The notes: generated from the sequence alone by a model not told the origin. 64,000 nucleotides of DNA from Polyangiaceae bacterium (GCA_041389725.1 JAWKRG010000004.1:806001-870000); one strand, 5' to 3'; shown: positions 1-8,550, counted from the stretch's first letter. Numbers and translations are program-made.

Positions 1-618
1 GCGGATCAGACGCGCGAGGCGTCGCGGCGGCTGCTCGAGCTCTCCGTGGCATTGGGCAAGATCACCATCGACGAACCGAGCGGCGCGCGCGCTACGGTCG
101 GAGAAGCGAGCTTCGATGTTCCGGGCCGCCTCTTCGTCAATCCCGGTGCCCATACGGTGGTGTGCCAGACGCAGGTCGGCGAGCATTCGCACGAGGTGAG
201 TCTGCGCGCCGGCCAGAGTCTGAGCCTGTCCTGCGTGCCCAAGCAGGAGCCCACGATCACGAAGGGCGCGCCCCCTCCAAAGCGCGCACCGGTGCAGCGA
301 CGCCCCGAGCCCAAGTCGTCCAGCGGCGCGACGAAGACCCTCGGCTACGTGGGGCTTGGCCTTGGCGCGGCGGCCTTGGGCGTCGGGATCTATCTGAACG
401 TGCGCGGCCTGGACGCGAACGGCAAGTTCGAAGACTCGAACCGCACCGACCTCGACGCGCGCGATAGCGCGGTGGGTCTGCGCACGGGCGCCTTCGTGAG
501 CTACGGAGTGGCCGCGGTGCTCGGCGGAGTCGGCACCATCTTGCTCTTGTCTGCGGATGATTCGGGACCGCAGGTGGGCCTCGGCCCCGGCAGCGTATCG
601 ACGCGCGTGACCTTCTGA
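1..618 (+). CDS. C-terminal part of a PEGA-like membrane protein (5' end outside window)
   Basis: The frame is open from base 1, so the 205 residues seen are the C-terminal part of a longer protein. Residues about 20-80 form a short beta-rich module (ITIDEPSGARATV, then a Gly-Ala-His turn) resembling PEGA-type carbohydrate-binding repeats. A Pro/Lys-rich spacer follows, then two hydrophobic segments (around TLGYVGLGLGAAALGVGIYL and GAFVSYGVAAVLGGVGTILL) that should span the inner membrane. In myxobacteria such modules often sit behind kinase or TPR domains, but the N-terminal domain is not visible here. Function unknown. It converges on the kinase gene downstream. Confidence 0.75.
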   Translation, partial: ADQTREASRRLLELSVALGKITIDEPSGARATVGEASFDVPGRLFVNPGAHTVVCQTQVGEHSHEVSLRAGQSLSLSCVPKQEPTITKGAPPPKRAPVQRRPEPKSSSGATKTLGYVGLGLGAAALGVGIYLNVRGLDANGKFEDSNRTDLDARDSAVGLRTGAFVSYGVAAVLGGVGTILLLSADDSGPQVGLGPGSVSTRVTF

Positions 619-639
619 CGAGGAGGGCACAGGAAGTTC

Positions 640-693
640 GGAAGAACGGAAGACGAGAGGAAGGGATCTTTTCCTAGCCCCTTCCGTGCTTCC
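640..693. terminator. Imperfect inverted repeat between convergent genes
   Basis: GGAAGAACGGAAG at 640-652 pairs with CTTCCGTGCTTCC at 681-693 with one mismatch, and a smaller AGGAA/TTCCT pair lies inside near a run of T. It sits between two converging stop codons, so a bidirectional terminator is the simplest reading. Confidence 0.4.
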
Positions 694-727
694 GACCCTC
701 GAGCGCCGCTCAAGTTGGAGACCGATA

Positions 728-2428
728 CTAGTAGGGGTTTTCGGCCAGGTTCTTCTTGCCGGGTGCAGGCTTCGCTTTGGGCGCTGGGGCCGCGGCCGCG
801 TTCGCAATCTTCGGGAACTCCAAGACGACTGGCTCGCCGTTGCGCCAGAACGCTGACGCGCGCGATCCGGTAGTCGATGTTGCGTCCACCTTGAGCTCAC
901 TGCGTCCGACAGCCCACTCGGGGTACTGCACGCGGAGCTCTTTTGCACGTTGCTCGATGGCGACCTCGCGACCGTCCAGGGTGACGGAGGCGATGGGTTC
1001 GTTGGCGCGAAGGGTCACGAAGCTCGGACGGGCGTCGATCGCAGACGACGTTGCCGAAAGAGTGGGCGGTATCGTTGTTGTGGCGACCGCCGATGGCGCA
1101 GCGTTCGACGGCGCGGCGTTCGAGGGCTCTGCGCTGCGGTCCGTGCGGGCTGCGCTTTGGTCCGCCGGACCCCGGGTCACGAGCACCACGCCCAACGCGC
1201 CAGCCCCGAGCACGGCGGCGACGACCAGCACTTTGGTGAGTACCCCACGTTTTGGAGCTGCGTGCTCGCGTGACTCCAGCGCGCTGGTGGTGTGCGTCTC
1301 TTGCGTTGGCTCGAGACTCTCGCTCGCAGCCGTGGCAACCGGGCTCTTGACGGGTAGAGATGTGGACTCGCTTGCGGGCTTTTGCAGCAGGGATTGCAGC
1401 TGATCACGAAGCTGCTTCACCTGGCCCATGGCTTCGCGACGCTCTTTGATCTTCTCGGCGGAAAGCCCCTTCACCCACTCCGCGCACTCTTCATGCTCCG
1501 CGACACCGCCCACGCTCGGCGCTGCATCCAGCAGCGCGCGCCGAAATGCCCCGGCGCTTGGCCAGCGCTCGTCGCGATCGAGCGTCAACGCTCCGTCGAT
1601 GACTGCGGCCACTTCGGGCGAAAAGTCCGGCGCGACTTCGTTCACCCGAGGCGGCGCGGACTCCACGATCTCCAACAGGGTCTGCACGTTGTCTTCTCGG
1701 CTCGCGCGCAGGCGGCGTCCGGTGACCATCTCCCACGCCAACACACCCGCCGCCCAAACGTCGCAGCGGCGATCCAAGACGTCGCCGCGCACTTGCTCGG
1801 GCGCCATGTAGTTGATCTTGCCCTTGACCACGCCCGACACGGTCTGTGAGGGCGTCGCGGTCAGCTTCGCGATGCCGAAGTCGCTCAAGCGTGCGACGCC
1901 GTCCAAGCCGACCAGGATGTTCTGGGGAGAAAAGTCGCGATGCACGAGACCAAGGGGAGTTCCGTCGGGCTCCGCCAACTCGTGCGAAGCGTGAAGACCC
2001 GCCAGCGCGTCGCACAGCAAACGCAGCCAGATGCGCGGGGGCAATCCGTTGCCACTTTTTCGGGTGGCCTTGCGCAAACCGGAAAGCGTGTCGCCCTCGA
2101 TGAACTCCATGACCAAGTAGACGTTGGCGTCGTCCTCCGCCACGTCGATCACGGGCACCACGTTCGGGTGGCGAATGCGTGCGCACACGCGCCCCTCCGC
2201 CAGGAACTGATGCACCAGGTTCTTGTCCGTGAGCAGGTGCGGATGCAGCACCTTCAAGGCGACCTCGCGCTCGAAGCCCGCAGCTCCCTGTGCGTTGGCC
2301 AGGTACACGCTCGCCATCCCGCCCACACCCAGCGGGCCGAGCAGCTGGTAGCGCCCGACCGCTGCGGGCATGTGCGGCGTCGACTCCAACGAGAGCAAGC
2401 GTAGCGCGCCCGAAGCGCGCGCGTCCAC
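728..2428 (-). CDS. Hanks-type Ser/Thr protein kinase with transmembrane segment
   Basis: The 566-residue product has a full kinase domain at about residues 26-300: Gly-rich loop GPLGVGGMASVY, lysine in VALKVLHPH, catalytic loop HRDFSPQN, DFGIAK and APEQ. A basic/Ser-rich juxtamembrane stretch is followed by one membrane helix (VLVVAAVLGAGALGVVLV, about residue 405). A Ser/Thr/Ala-rich linker then leads to an extracytoplasmic beta module (FVTLRANEPIASVTLDGREV) that resembles a PEGA repeat. This is a typical myxobacterial signalling kinase with an outside sensor. The start could also be the ATG at 2371, just before the Gly-rich loop. The ligand is unknown. Confidence 0.9.
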   Translation of the reverse strand: MDARASGALRLLSLESTPHMPAAVGRYQLLGPLGVGGMASVYLANAQGAAGFEREVALKVLHPHLLTDKNLVHQFLAEGRVCARIRHPNVVPVIDVAEDDANVYLVMEFIEGDTLSGLRKATRKSGNGLPPRIWLRLLCDALAGLHASHELAEPDGTPLGLVHRDFSPQNILVGLDGVARLSDFGIAKLTATPSQTVSGVVKGKINYMAPEQVRGDVLDRRCDVWAAGVLAWEMVTGRRLRASREDNVQTLLEIVESAPPRVNEVAPDFSPEVAAVIDGALTLDRDERWPSAGAFRRALLDAAPSVGGVAEHEECAEWVKGLSAEKIKERREAMGQVKQLRDQLQSLLQKPASESTSLPVKSPVATAASESLEPTQETHTTSALESREHAAPKRGVLTKVLVVAAVLGAGALGVVLVTRGPADQSAARTDRSAEPSNAAPSNAAPSAVATTTIPPTLSATSSAIDARPSFVTLRANEPIASVTLDGREVAIEQRAKELRVQYPEWAVGRSELKVDATSTTGSRASAFWRNGEPVVLEFPKIANAAAAPAPKAKPAPGKKNLAENPY

Positions 2429-2480
2429 TCAAGGCCGGGACCCGCGCTGGAGCGGCAGTCCGGTCACGGGAGGTTTCGAG

Positions 2481-2995
2481 CTAGCGCACGTCGACCGAAA
2501 ACAGCGGGCCGCCGTCGCCGCGTTTGGCCAGCAATCGTCGAGGTTGCCCTGGGATCTCGCCGTGACTGTAGAGCGAGTTCCGCGCTCCGGTCGCAACATC
2601 CAAGTGACGTAGGCCCGTCGTCGGCGCGCCCCAGGGCCCTTCGGGGATTGGAATGGGGCTCCCCATCTCCAGAAACGCGATGCGCTCGTTGCTCAGAAAA
2701 CGCGCCGCGCAGTACGCGCCGGCACGCGTGGCCAGCACGCGCCCACTGGCCACGTCGATGACGATCAACGCGCTGGCGCTGCGCCCCGAGATCAACACGC
2801 GCGAGCCGTCCTTCGTGAGCGCGGAAGCTCCGAGAACGTCACCGCCGCAGGTGGGCCCGCGGGCTTTGGCTTCGCTTGGGGAGCAGAGCCCGCTACCGGC
2901 ACTGGGGCAGCGCTGACCGCAACCGGCCCGAGCCGTCCCGTTCGTCCGGGACGTCCAGACGAATGCCTCCGCCGTCCGGAAAAAGGCGCGGACAA
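2481..2995 (-). pseudogene. Decayed beta-propeller-like protein
   Basis: The last about 120 codons (2849 to 2481) read like a propeller blade set (ALTKDGSRVLISGRSAS, VIDVASGRVLATR, RFLSNERIAFLE, HLDVATGARNSLYSHGE). Upstream in the same frame the sequence is Arg/Cys-rich and looks non-coding. A more protein-like Pro/Ala/Lys stretch (APQAKPKPAGPPA) lies in another frame at about 2835-2930, so a frameshift near 2845 is likely. No signal peptide is present. I read it as the 3' remnant of a WD40/YncE-like protein. The 20-base repeat at 2856-2875 lies at the frame break. Confidence 0.45.
2856..2875. repeat. 20-base repeat shared with 33949-33968
   Basis: CCCGCGGGCTTTGGCTTCGC occurs here and again at 33949-33968, where it forms most of one arm of a 26-base perfect palindrome inside a lipoprotein gene. 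Here only the one arm is present, at the apparent frameshift of the propeller remnant. Confidence 0.6.
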
Positions 2996-3059
2996 GCCGC
3001 GAATTCACCGTGTTTTTGTGTCTAGAGGCGCGGGCACGCGGCTTGCTCAAGGTCAAGGC

Positions 3060-4121
3060 ATGAGCACGATCACGGCGTTTCGGGCATTCGGGGTATCGGC
3101 GTTGATCGTGGGCTGCGCGGCCGCGCCAGAGCCCACCGAACCCATCGGCGACGTGGGCGACACCGCCAACGAGGTCAGCACCTCCGCCTGCAATCTGTCG
3201 CGGGACTCGATTCTCAACAGCGTTTCAGGTGGGCGGCGCACCGCCATCGAGCGTGGTTTCACCTGGTACGACGCGCAGGTGCCCTACAGCCAGAGCAGCC
3301 AGTACGACGGCTATCGCACGGATTGCTCCGGCTTCGTCTCCATGTGCTGGCAGCTCGGCTCGTCCTACACGACGGCCAACTTCATCCAGGACACCAACGA
3401 TTGGACCAGCCTGGGTTCCTTCGAAGAGCTCGTTCCCGCCGACGCCATGGTGTACCGCAGCGGGGGCGCCGGCCACATCGTGATGTTTGTGGGTTGGAAC
3501 GACAGCGCCCACAGTGAAGCATGCGTGCTCGAGCAAGCGAGCACCGCCTCGGACATGCAGTTCCGCGCGCGCCCCGTCTCGTCCCTACTCAACAGTGGCT
3601 ACCACGCCATTCGCGCCACCAAGTTCGGCTCCTCGGGCGGCAGCGCCGACGATCCGAATCAGGGTGCTCAGTGCTTCTGTGATTCCGAGTGTTCACAGTA
3701 CGGCGACTGCTGCTCGAACTGCGGCGGTGGGTCCGGCGGCGGCACCGGCAGTGGGACGGGCGGAACTAGCGGCAGCGGTAGTGGGACCGGCGGCACCAGT
3801 GGCAGTAGCGGGAGCAGCGGTGGCCAGTGCTTCTGTGATTCCGCGTGCGTGCAGAATGGTGACTGCTGTGCGAGCTGTCCGGGTGGCAGTGGCGGCAGCA
3901 GTGGAAGCGGCGCTGGTGGGAGCAGCGGCAGCGGCGGCAGCAGTGGCGGGCAGTGCTTCTGCGACGCCCTCTGCGCCCAGAATGGTGACTGCTGCGCGAG
4001 CTGCCCGGGTGGTAGCGGCGGCAGCAGTGGTAGCGGCAGCGGTGGTAGCAGCGGCAGCGGTGGGCAGTGCTACTGCGACCTCGAGTGCTTCATCTACGGC
4101 GACTGCTGCGACGTCTGCTGA
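3060..4121 (+). CDS. NlpC/P60-like lipoprotein with four somatomedin-B-like Cys modules
   Basis: This 353-residue exported protein starts at the ATG giving MSTITAFRAFG, followed by a lipobox (LIVGC, Cys19). Residues about 50-200 look like an NlpC/P60 papain-like hydrolase: DCSGFVSMCW carries the candidate nucleophile Cys89 and GHIVMFVGW the candidate His139. Such domains cleave peptide or amide bonds in cell-wall peptides. The C-terminal half holds four copies of CxCDxxCxxxGDCCxxC (bases 3669-3722, 3825-3878, 3951-4004, 4065-4118) separated by Gly/Ser linkers; the last copy is the extreme C-terminus. This spacing matches the core of somatomedin-B knots, so they probably bind a surface partner. 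Cell-wall activity is inferred. Confidence 0.8.
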   Translation: MSTITAFRAFGVSALIVGCAAAPEPTEPIGDVGDTANEVSTSACNLSRDSILNSVSGGRRTAIERGFTWYDAQVPYSQSSQYDGYRTDCSGFVSMCWQLGSSYTTANFIQDTNDWTSLGSFEELVPADAMVYRSGGAGHIVMFVGWNDSAHSEACVLEQASTASDMQFRARPVSSLLNSGYHAIRATKFGSSGGSADDPNQGAQCFCDSECSQYGDCCSNCGGGSGGGTGSGTGGTSGSGSGTGGTSGSSGSSGGQCFCDSACVQNGDCCASCPGGSGGSSGSGAGGSSGSGGSSGGQCFCDALCAQNGDCCASCPGGSGGSSGSGSGGSSGSGGQCYCDLECFIYGDCCDVC

Positions 4122-4130
4122 GCTTGCGAG

Positions 4131-4197
4131 AGGTGCGCTCCCGCAGAGCGCACCTTGCCGTGACCGTCCCAAGTGCGCTCCAAGTGAGCGCACTTGG
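4131..4197. repeat. Two tandem related hairpins
   Basis: Hairpin one pairs AGGTGCGCTC (4131-4140) with GAGCGCACCT (4146-4155). Hairpin two pairs CCAAGTGCGCTC (4169-4180) with GAGCGCACTTGG (4186-4197). Both stems are perfect with 5-base loops and share the core GTGCGCTC. They begin ten bases after the stop codon of the preceding gene, so they could end transcription or be REP-like elements. Confidence 0.6.
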
Positions 4198-4295
4198 CGC
4201 GTCTCCCCGCAGCACAGTGCATCCCCGATGTCGCAGCGGAAACCGTGGATCCTGCGGAGTTTCGCGATGGATCGTAGGTTGCACTACCGCCAGCC

Positions 4296-6062
4296 ATGCG
4301 TTGGACACATGGCGTTGGTTGGTTGGTGTGCTTCGGTCTTTTCGGCTGCGGCGGTGAGGATGGTTCCACGGCAGGCCCCGGGAACGCGGGGTCCGCTGGC
4401 ACGGCGGGAGTTGGCGCTGGAGGCGGCGCGAGTGGCAGCGGCGGGGGAGGCGGTCAGGCAGCAGGATCGGGTACCGGTGGAGGTGCGGGGACGGCGGGAG
4501 GCACCGCAGGGACGGGCGCCGCAGGAGGTAGCGGAGGAGCGCCGGCCTGTGCGGCTAGTTGCTCGGGTCACGGGCGCTGCGCCGTCGTCGACCAGGCGGA
4601 AACCTGCGCTTGCGATCCCTTCTACTACTCCGTTGGACTCGAATGCCTCGAGGACCCCTGCGACGGCGGCTCCGGACGCTGTTTCTACGTGGACTCGAGC
4701 GGCGGCGTCGACGGCAATGATGGCAGCAAGGCGAACCCTTGGAAGACCCTCGCGCGGGTGAAGCAAGCCAAGCTGCAGCCCGGAGACTACGTGCTGCTGC
4801 GGCGCGGCCGCGAATGGACCGCGGACGACACCTACCGCATCTCCGGAATCAAAGGCACTGAAACCGCGCCGATCACCTACGGCGCCTACGGCCCGCAAAC
4901 CGAAGCGCGACCACATTTGCTCGGCGTGCGCATCGAAGGCGGCTCAGAGAACATCACCCTGCGTGACGTGGAAGCGACAGGGGGAACGATCGGGCCTTGC
5001 GTGGCCGTGGAAGAAGCGAGTCACGTGACCATTCAGAACGTCGAGGCCCACGGATGTCAGAACAACGGCATCCGCTTTGGGGGCCAGACCGAGTACGGCA
5101 CGATGATCGACAACTTGGTCTACGACGTGAAGAACAACGACGCGCTCTCGGTTCATAGCCCCATGGTCGTGACGGCGGAGACAGCGACTCGCGACCACTT
5201 CTGGATCGCCGACAACACCGTGCCGGGCAACATCGGAGAGCAGCCGGTCGACGTGGCGACCGGCACGGACACCGTGCCCGGCTCCCGTGACGTCAAGATC
5301 GTCGGCAACGTGCTCGGCAACGGGTCCAACGGCTGCGTGTCCCTGGGCCATGGCACCTCCGTGGTGTGGGTCGTGGGCAACATCATGGGCAACTGCGTGT
5401 CCAGCGACACTGCCTACGGTCTGGGACTGGGCGGGGAGCACAAGCAGAACTCGGGCAAGTCCTACCGCGTGAACGGCAATCTCCTGTTCTGGAACATGAT
5501 GTCCAACATCCAGAGTCACGGTGAGACGCCGATGACCCAGGAGGCTTGGATTTACGAGAACACCTTGGTGAGTGGCATCGGCAAGCGGCCTGCGTGGCGC
5601 GTGAACTACAGCCCCGCGCAGTTCGAGTTCTCGCGCAACATCGTCTGGCCGACGGGCAGCCAAAAGCACGTTCAACTCGTCAGCGAAGCCGACATCCAGA
5701 CCATGGATGACAACTGGTACGTGCCCGAGTCGGATCCCGCCTGCAAGATCCACAAATCTTCCCTCGCCGACTGGCAGGCGAGCACGGGCTTCGACAAGAA
5801 CTCCAGCTGTGCTCCCGTTCCGGGAATGTCGCTACCGAGTCAGGCGGAGGTCGACGACGTCGACAAGTGGACGAGCGACGGCTTCCTGGACCATTTCCGC
5901 CCCGAGGCAAACTGGCCGGGTTGCCAGGCCGGGGTCGGTGCCTTCGACTGCGGCAGCGGCAAGCTGCGGGTGCGTTTCGACGCCATCAGCGGCTACTCAG
6001 AAAATGGCGGCTTGGGCTGGCGCGGTCCGCTGATCGTGCGCCAGCGCTACCCGCTGAACTGA
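4296..6062 (+). CDS. Right-handed beta-helix lipoprotein with EGF-like module
   Basis: The 588-residue product starts with a signal peptide and lipobox (FGLFGC), then about 70 residues of Gly/Ala/Ser linker. An EGF-like Cys cluster follows (CAASCSGHGRC, then CACDPFYY). The rest reads as a right-handed parallel beta-helix: a typical entry segment (YVDSSGGVDGNDGSKANPW, PGDYVLLRRG) followed by repeated short strands such as ITLRDVEATGG, VTIQNVEAHGC and VKIVGNVLGNG. This fold is common in polysaccharide lyases and hydrolases, and the entry segment resembles pectate-lyase-like proteins. No catalytic residues were assigned. It is probably surface-anchored and acts on or binds a polysaccharide. Confidence 0.8.
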   Translation: MRWTHGVGWLVCFGLFGCGGEDGSTAGPGNAGSAGTAGVGAGGGASGSGGGGGQAAGSGTGGGAGTAGGTAGTGAAGGSGGAPACAASCSGHGRCAVVDQAETCACDPFYYSVGLECLEDPCDGGSGRCFYVDSSGGVDGNDGSKANPWKTLARVKQAKLQPGDYVLLRRGREWTADDTYRISGIKGTETAPITYGAYGPQTEARPHLLGVRIEGGSENITLRDVEATGGTIGPCVAVEEASHVTIQNVEAHGCQNNGIRFGGQTEYGTMIDNLVYDVKNNDALSVHSPMVVTAETATRDHFWIADNTVPGNIGEQPVDVATGTDTVPGSRDVKIVGNVLGNGSNGCVSLGHGTSVVWVVGNIMGNCVSSDTAYGLGLGGEHKQNSGKSYRVNGNLLFWNMMSNIQSHGETPMTQEAWIYENTLVSGIGKRPAWRVNYSPAQFEFSRNIVWPTGSQKHVQLVSEADIQTMDDNWYVPESDPACKIHKSSLADWQASTGFDKNSSCAPVPGMSLPSQAEVDDVDKWTSDGFLDHFRPEANWPGCQAGVGAFDCGSGKLRVRFDAISGYSENGGLGWRGPLIVRQRYPLN

Positions 6063-6092
6063 CGACCGTGCGTCAGTCCTACCCGTTGGAGA

Positions 6093-6115
6093 CGGGACCC
6101 AGCTGCCCGGTCCCG
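6093..6115. terminator. Inverted repeat between convergent genes
   Basis: CGGGACC (6093-6099) pairs with GGTCCCG (6109-6115). It lies between the stop codons of two convergent genes and probably ends transcription from both sides. Confidence 0.4.
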
Positions 6116-6135
6116 CCCCGCGCTCTCTTCGAGGA

Positions 6136-7146
6136 TCAGCGCCGCGATTGCGGTGCCGACGGCAGGTCCGAAGACACGGTGCGCTTCATGGTGCTGCCCA
6201 CCAGGATGCCGTTGGCGTAGTAGGCGCCCGTGTCCGACGCTGGCAGGATGTCGTAGGTGGCGCTGTGCTGATAGGGGATCTCACTGCTTTCCACCACCGC
6301 CACGCCGTCGAGGAATTGACCCGGGCGAAGGTCACCAAAGGTCCGACCGTCTGCCGTGGGATGCGCCGCCGTCATCTCGATGCGCGCGCCGCTCTCCAAG
6401 CGAAGGCGCACCACGTGGTGGTTCTCGACGTCCACGCGCTGCGTCCGCACCAGGGGTACGGCCACCATGCGACCGTGGTCCACGCTGTAGACGAGATCTC
6501 CTGCCTTCAGCTCGGTGATGCGGCGCGCACCCATAGGTGTCGCAATCTCCGTGTCCGGTGAGGCGCAGGCGCACTTGGGCGCGCAGCCCATGGGGCACGT
6601 GCCGCGGTCGTCTGGCTTCGTGCACTCGGGCCCCGTGACGTTTGGCCCTTGCGTGTCGCAGCAAATCTCGCCAGCGCTACAGCAGGCGCTGCCGCAGCAG
6701 CGCGTGGCATCGCTGCACGTCGCAGAGCACGGCTGCTTTTCGCATTTGCCAGCGCCGTTGCACCACTCCCCGTCCTTGCAGGCGTTTCCGCACTTTCCGC
6801 AGTTGCGCGGATCGTTGGCGAGGTTCGTGCACTCGCCGCCACAGCACTCCCTGGACGCGCCACATGCCGGGCTGCACGCCCCGCCTGCGCCGCCACTACC
6901 GGCGCTGCCACCCGCACCAGCGCTTCCGCCGACTCCCGCACTGCCGCCAGTGCTGCCTGCGCTGCCGCCCGCGTTGCCCGCGCTTCCGCCGGTGTTGCCT
7001 GCACTGCCGCCGGTGTTGCCTGCGCTGCCGCCGACGCCCGCGTCGGTCCCTCCGCCACCGCCCGTCGCCGGAATCTCCCCGTCCGAGTCACTGCTGCAAC
7101 CCAAGGCGAGCACCGCAGTACAAAGCGCAATCCTTCGAATCATCAT
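6136..7146 (-). CDS. Cys-rich lipoprotein with C-terminal Hint (Hedgehog/intein) domain
   Basis: The chosen start (MMIRRIALCTAVLALGCSS) gives 336 residues with a lipobox at Cys17 and a GGAGG site upstream. Residues 29-90 are Gly/Ser/Ala repeats (units of GGSAGN). Residues 91-192 hold about 25 Cys, including paired CC motifs. From Cys194 the sequence matches a Hint domain: CASPDTEIATPMG, the ITELKAGDLVYSVD strand, TAAHPT with His262, and a final TYDIL and TGAYYANGILV block. Hint domains cut their own backbone at the N-terminal Cys; in Hedgehog they then transfer the N-part to a lipid. Here cleavage would release the lipid-anchored Cys-rich part. The terminal Asn of true inteins is not obvious, so a Hedgehog-like reaction is more likely than splicing. 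Confidence 0.8.
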   Translation of the reverse strand: MMIRRIALCTAVLALGCSSDSDGEIPATGGGGGTDAGVGGSAGNTGGSAGNTGGSAGNAGGSAGSTGGSAGVGGSAGAGGSAGSGGAGGACSPACGASRECCGGECTNLANDPRNCGKCGNACKDGEWCNGAGKCEKQPCSATCSDATRCCGSACCSAGEICCDTQGPNVTGPECTKPDDRGTCPMGCAPKCACASPDTEIATPMGARRITELKAGDLVYSVDHGRMVAVPLVRTQRVDVENHHVVRLRLESGARIEMTAAHPTADGRTFGDLRPGQFLDGVAVVESSEIPYQHSATYDILPASDTGAYYANGILVGSTMKRTVSSDLPSAPQSRR

Positions 7147-7307
7147 GGCAAGCCTCCCACTCCGTGTCGGAAAAGATACCCGTTCGCGGTGTGTGTTGCC
7201 ACAAGGCCTCGGGATTGGACCAGGGATTGTCCGAATATGCCAAGAGTTTTTCCCGGCAGTGTGGCCCCGGTAGCAACCCGAAGCGCAGTACTCGAGCTCG
7301 AGCTTCG

Positions 7308-7613
7308 TCAGCGATAGGGTTGGTCTGCGACCAGCTCGCGCACATACTTCCCGTCGATCACGATGTCTTCCGGGTTCTTCGTGTAGAACTCGGTATACCC
7401 GCAACGGCGACACACGCCCGCTTCGAGTTCCCCTGCGCTCTCGGACGTCGTCATGGCAAGTCCGAGCACGCTGCCGAGCTGCTTCGTGTAGTGGGCGATG
7501 CGCATTGGCACACTGCCGGTGTTGGCTGAACTCTCGCCGTAGCGGTCCGCGACGCAGGCGATGTAGAGGATGCGGTCGAACAAGCACTTGGGACAGCGAT
7601 GACTCGTTTTCAC
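7308..7613 (-). CDS. Small zinc-ribbon protein
   Basis: The 101-residue product has two CxxC pairs (CPKC near the N-terminus and CRRCGY near residue 70) that should bind one zinc ion, followed by the tail TEFYTKNPEDIVIDG. Similar CxxCGY-type ribbons are widespread small bacterial proteins of unknown function. There is no signal peptide, so it is cytoplasmic. The start is a GTG, six bases after a -10-like TAGGAT. Confidence 0.7.
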   Translation of the reverse strand: MKTSHRCPKCLFDRILYIACVADRYGESSANTGSVPMRIAHYTKQLGSVLGLAMTTSESAGELEAGVCRRCGYTEFYTKNPEDIVIDGKYVRELVADQPYR

Positions 7614-7619
7614 GACGCA

Positions 7620-7625
7620 ATCCTA
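7620..7625 (-). promoter_or_regulatory. Possible -10 element (TAGGAT), leaderless start
   Basis: TAGGAT on the minus strand ends six bases before the GTG of the zinc-ribbon gene, and there is no Shine-Dalgarno sequence between them. Transcription would begin at or next to the start codon. Confidence 0.35.
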
Positions 7626-7777
7626 GGCGCCCTCTCTCGCCCGCGCATCTCATCACGGAAGGCCCACTCACCGGTCCGCTTCGAGAAAAGTGCCCCTGGG
7701 CTGAATCCTCCCGGCCTCCTCCCGGCTCTTGCCCTTTGACGGCCAGCGCGGAAGCGGGCCGCGCAAGGAGATTTCCC

Positions 7778-8008
7778 ATGTTGGAGCGTATTCTGAAGAC
7801 CAATGAGCACCCCGTGGAGCGAGTGATTCGCGTCGTTCTCGGGATCGGCATCCTGGCCCTCTTCTTCGTGGGTCCCAAGACCCCCTGGGCCCTTCTCGGC
7901 CTGGTTCCCCTAGCGACCGGGCTGCTTGGCAGCTGCCCGCTTTACACGGTATTCGGTATCTCGACGTGCTCGGCCAAGAAGCTGGATCAGAAGGGTGCAG
8001 CGACCTAG
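7778..8008 (+). CDS. DUF2892 inner-membrane protein
   Basis: The 76-residue protein (MLERILKTNEHPVERVIRV) matches the small DUF2892/YgaP-tail family, with two membrane helices (VVLGIGILALFFVG and LLGLVPLATGLLGSCPLY) and the typical CPLYTVFGISTC segment with two Cys. An AAGGAG site lies eight bases before the ATG. Members are often linked to rhodanese or thiol chemistry, but the role here is unknown. Its 3' end overlaps the sigma-factor gene by 43 bases, which suggests co-transcription. Confidence 0.85.
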   Translation: MLERILKTNEHPVERVIRVVLGIGILALFFVGPKTPWALLGLVPLATGLLGSCPLYTVFGISTCSAKKLDQKGAAT

Positions 8009-8550
8009 AGCTGCTGGAACGAGTGAAGGCTGGCGATCGCGCCGCCTTCACTCGTTTGGCACGGCGTCACCAGGCGTCCCTATTTCGCTACGCTGTGTCG
8101 CTGGCGCGCTCGAGGGCGGACGCGGAAGACGCGCTGCAGAAGACCCTGATCGCGATCTGGAAGTCCGCGGCAACTTTCGGCGGACGAGCATCCGTCAAAG
8201 CATGGATGCTGACGATCACTCGGAACTCGGTGTTCCGCGCAGGAAGAGTTCGCGAAGCGCCTACGGACGACGAGCCCCTCGCGGCTCTCGGGCGGCAGGC
8301 TGGCTGGGGCAACGAGAATCCGGAGGAGCTACTGCAGCGCCTGCAGCGAATCGAGTCGCTGGAGCGCGCCCTGAACGAACTGCCCCCGACGGATCGCGAA
8401 GCGCTCGTGCTGCGCGATCTCGAAGGCCTGAGCGGGGAAGAAACGGCTGAAGTGCTCGGGCTCAGCCTGGCCGCCACCAAGAGCCGACTCCATCGCGCGC
8501 GGCTGCGGCTCATGGCAAGATTGACGGAGGAATCGGCAGATGGCTCATGA
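7966..8550 (+). CDS. ECF-type RNA polymerase sigma factor
   Basis: The 194-residue product has a sigma region 2 at about residues 20-90 (RHQASLFRYAVSLARSRADA, then WKSAATFGGRASVKAWMLTI) and a region 4 helix-turn-helix at about 130-185 (LPPTDREALVLRDLEGLSGE, ETAEVLGLSLAATKSRLHRA). It directs RNA polymerase to stress or envelope-signal promoters. The start is a GTG inside the preceding DUF2892 gene. The 3' end overlaps the next gene by 11 bases, a sign of coupled translation with its anti-sigma factor. Confidence 0.9.
   Translation: MLGQEAGSEGCSDLELLERVKAGDRAAFTRLARRHQASLFRYAVSLARSRADAEDALQKTLIAIWKSAATFGGRASVKAWMLTITRNSVFRAGRVREAPTDDEPLAALGRQAGWGNENPEELLQRLQRIESLERALNELPPTDREALVLRDLEGLSGEETAEVLGLSLAATKSRLHRARLRLMARLTEESADGS

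Noticed and set aside
6900..7040. CRISPR-like array of short repeats in the GGSAGN linker
   Set aside because: The repeats are in frame, are 12-24 bases long without unique spacers, and encode a linker of a lipoprotein.
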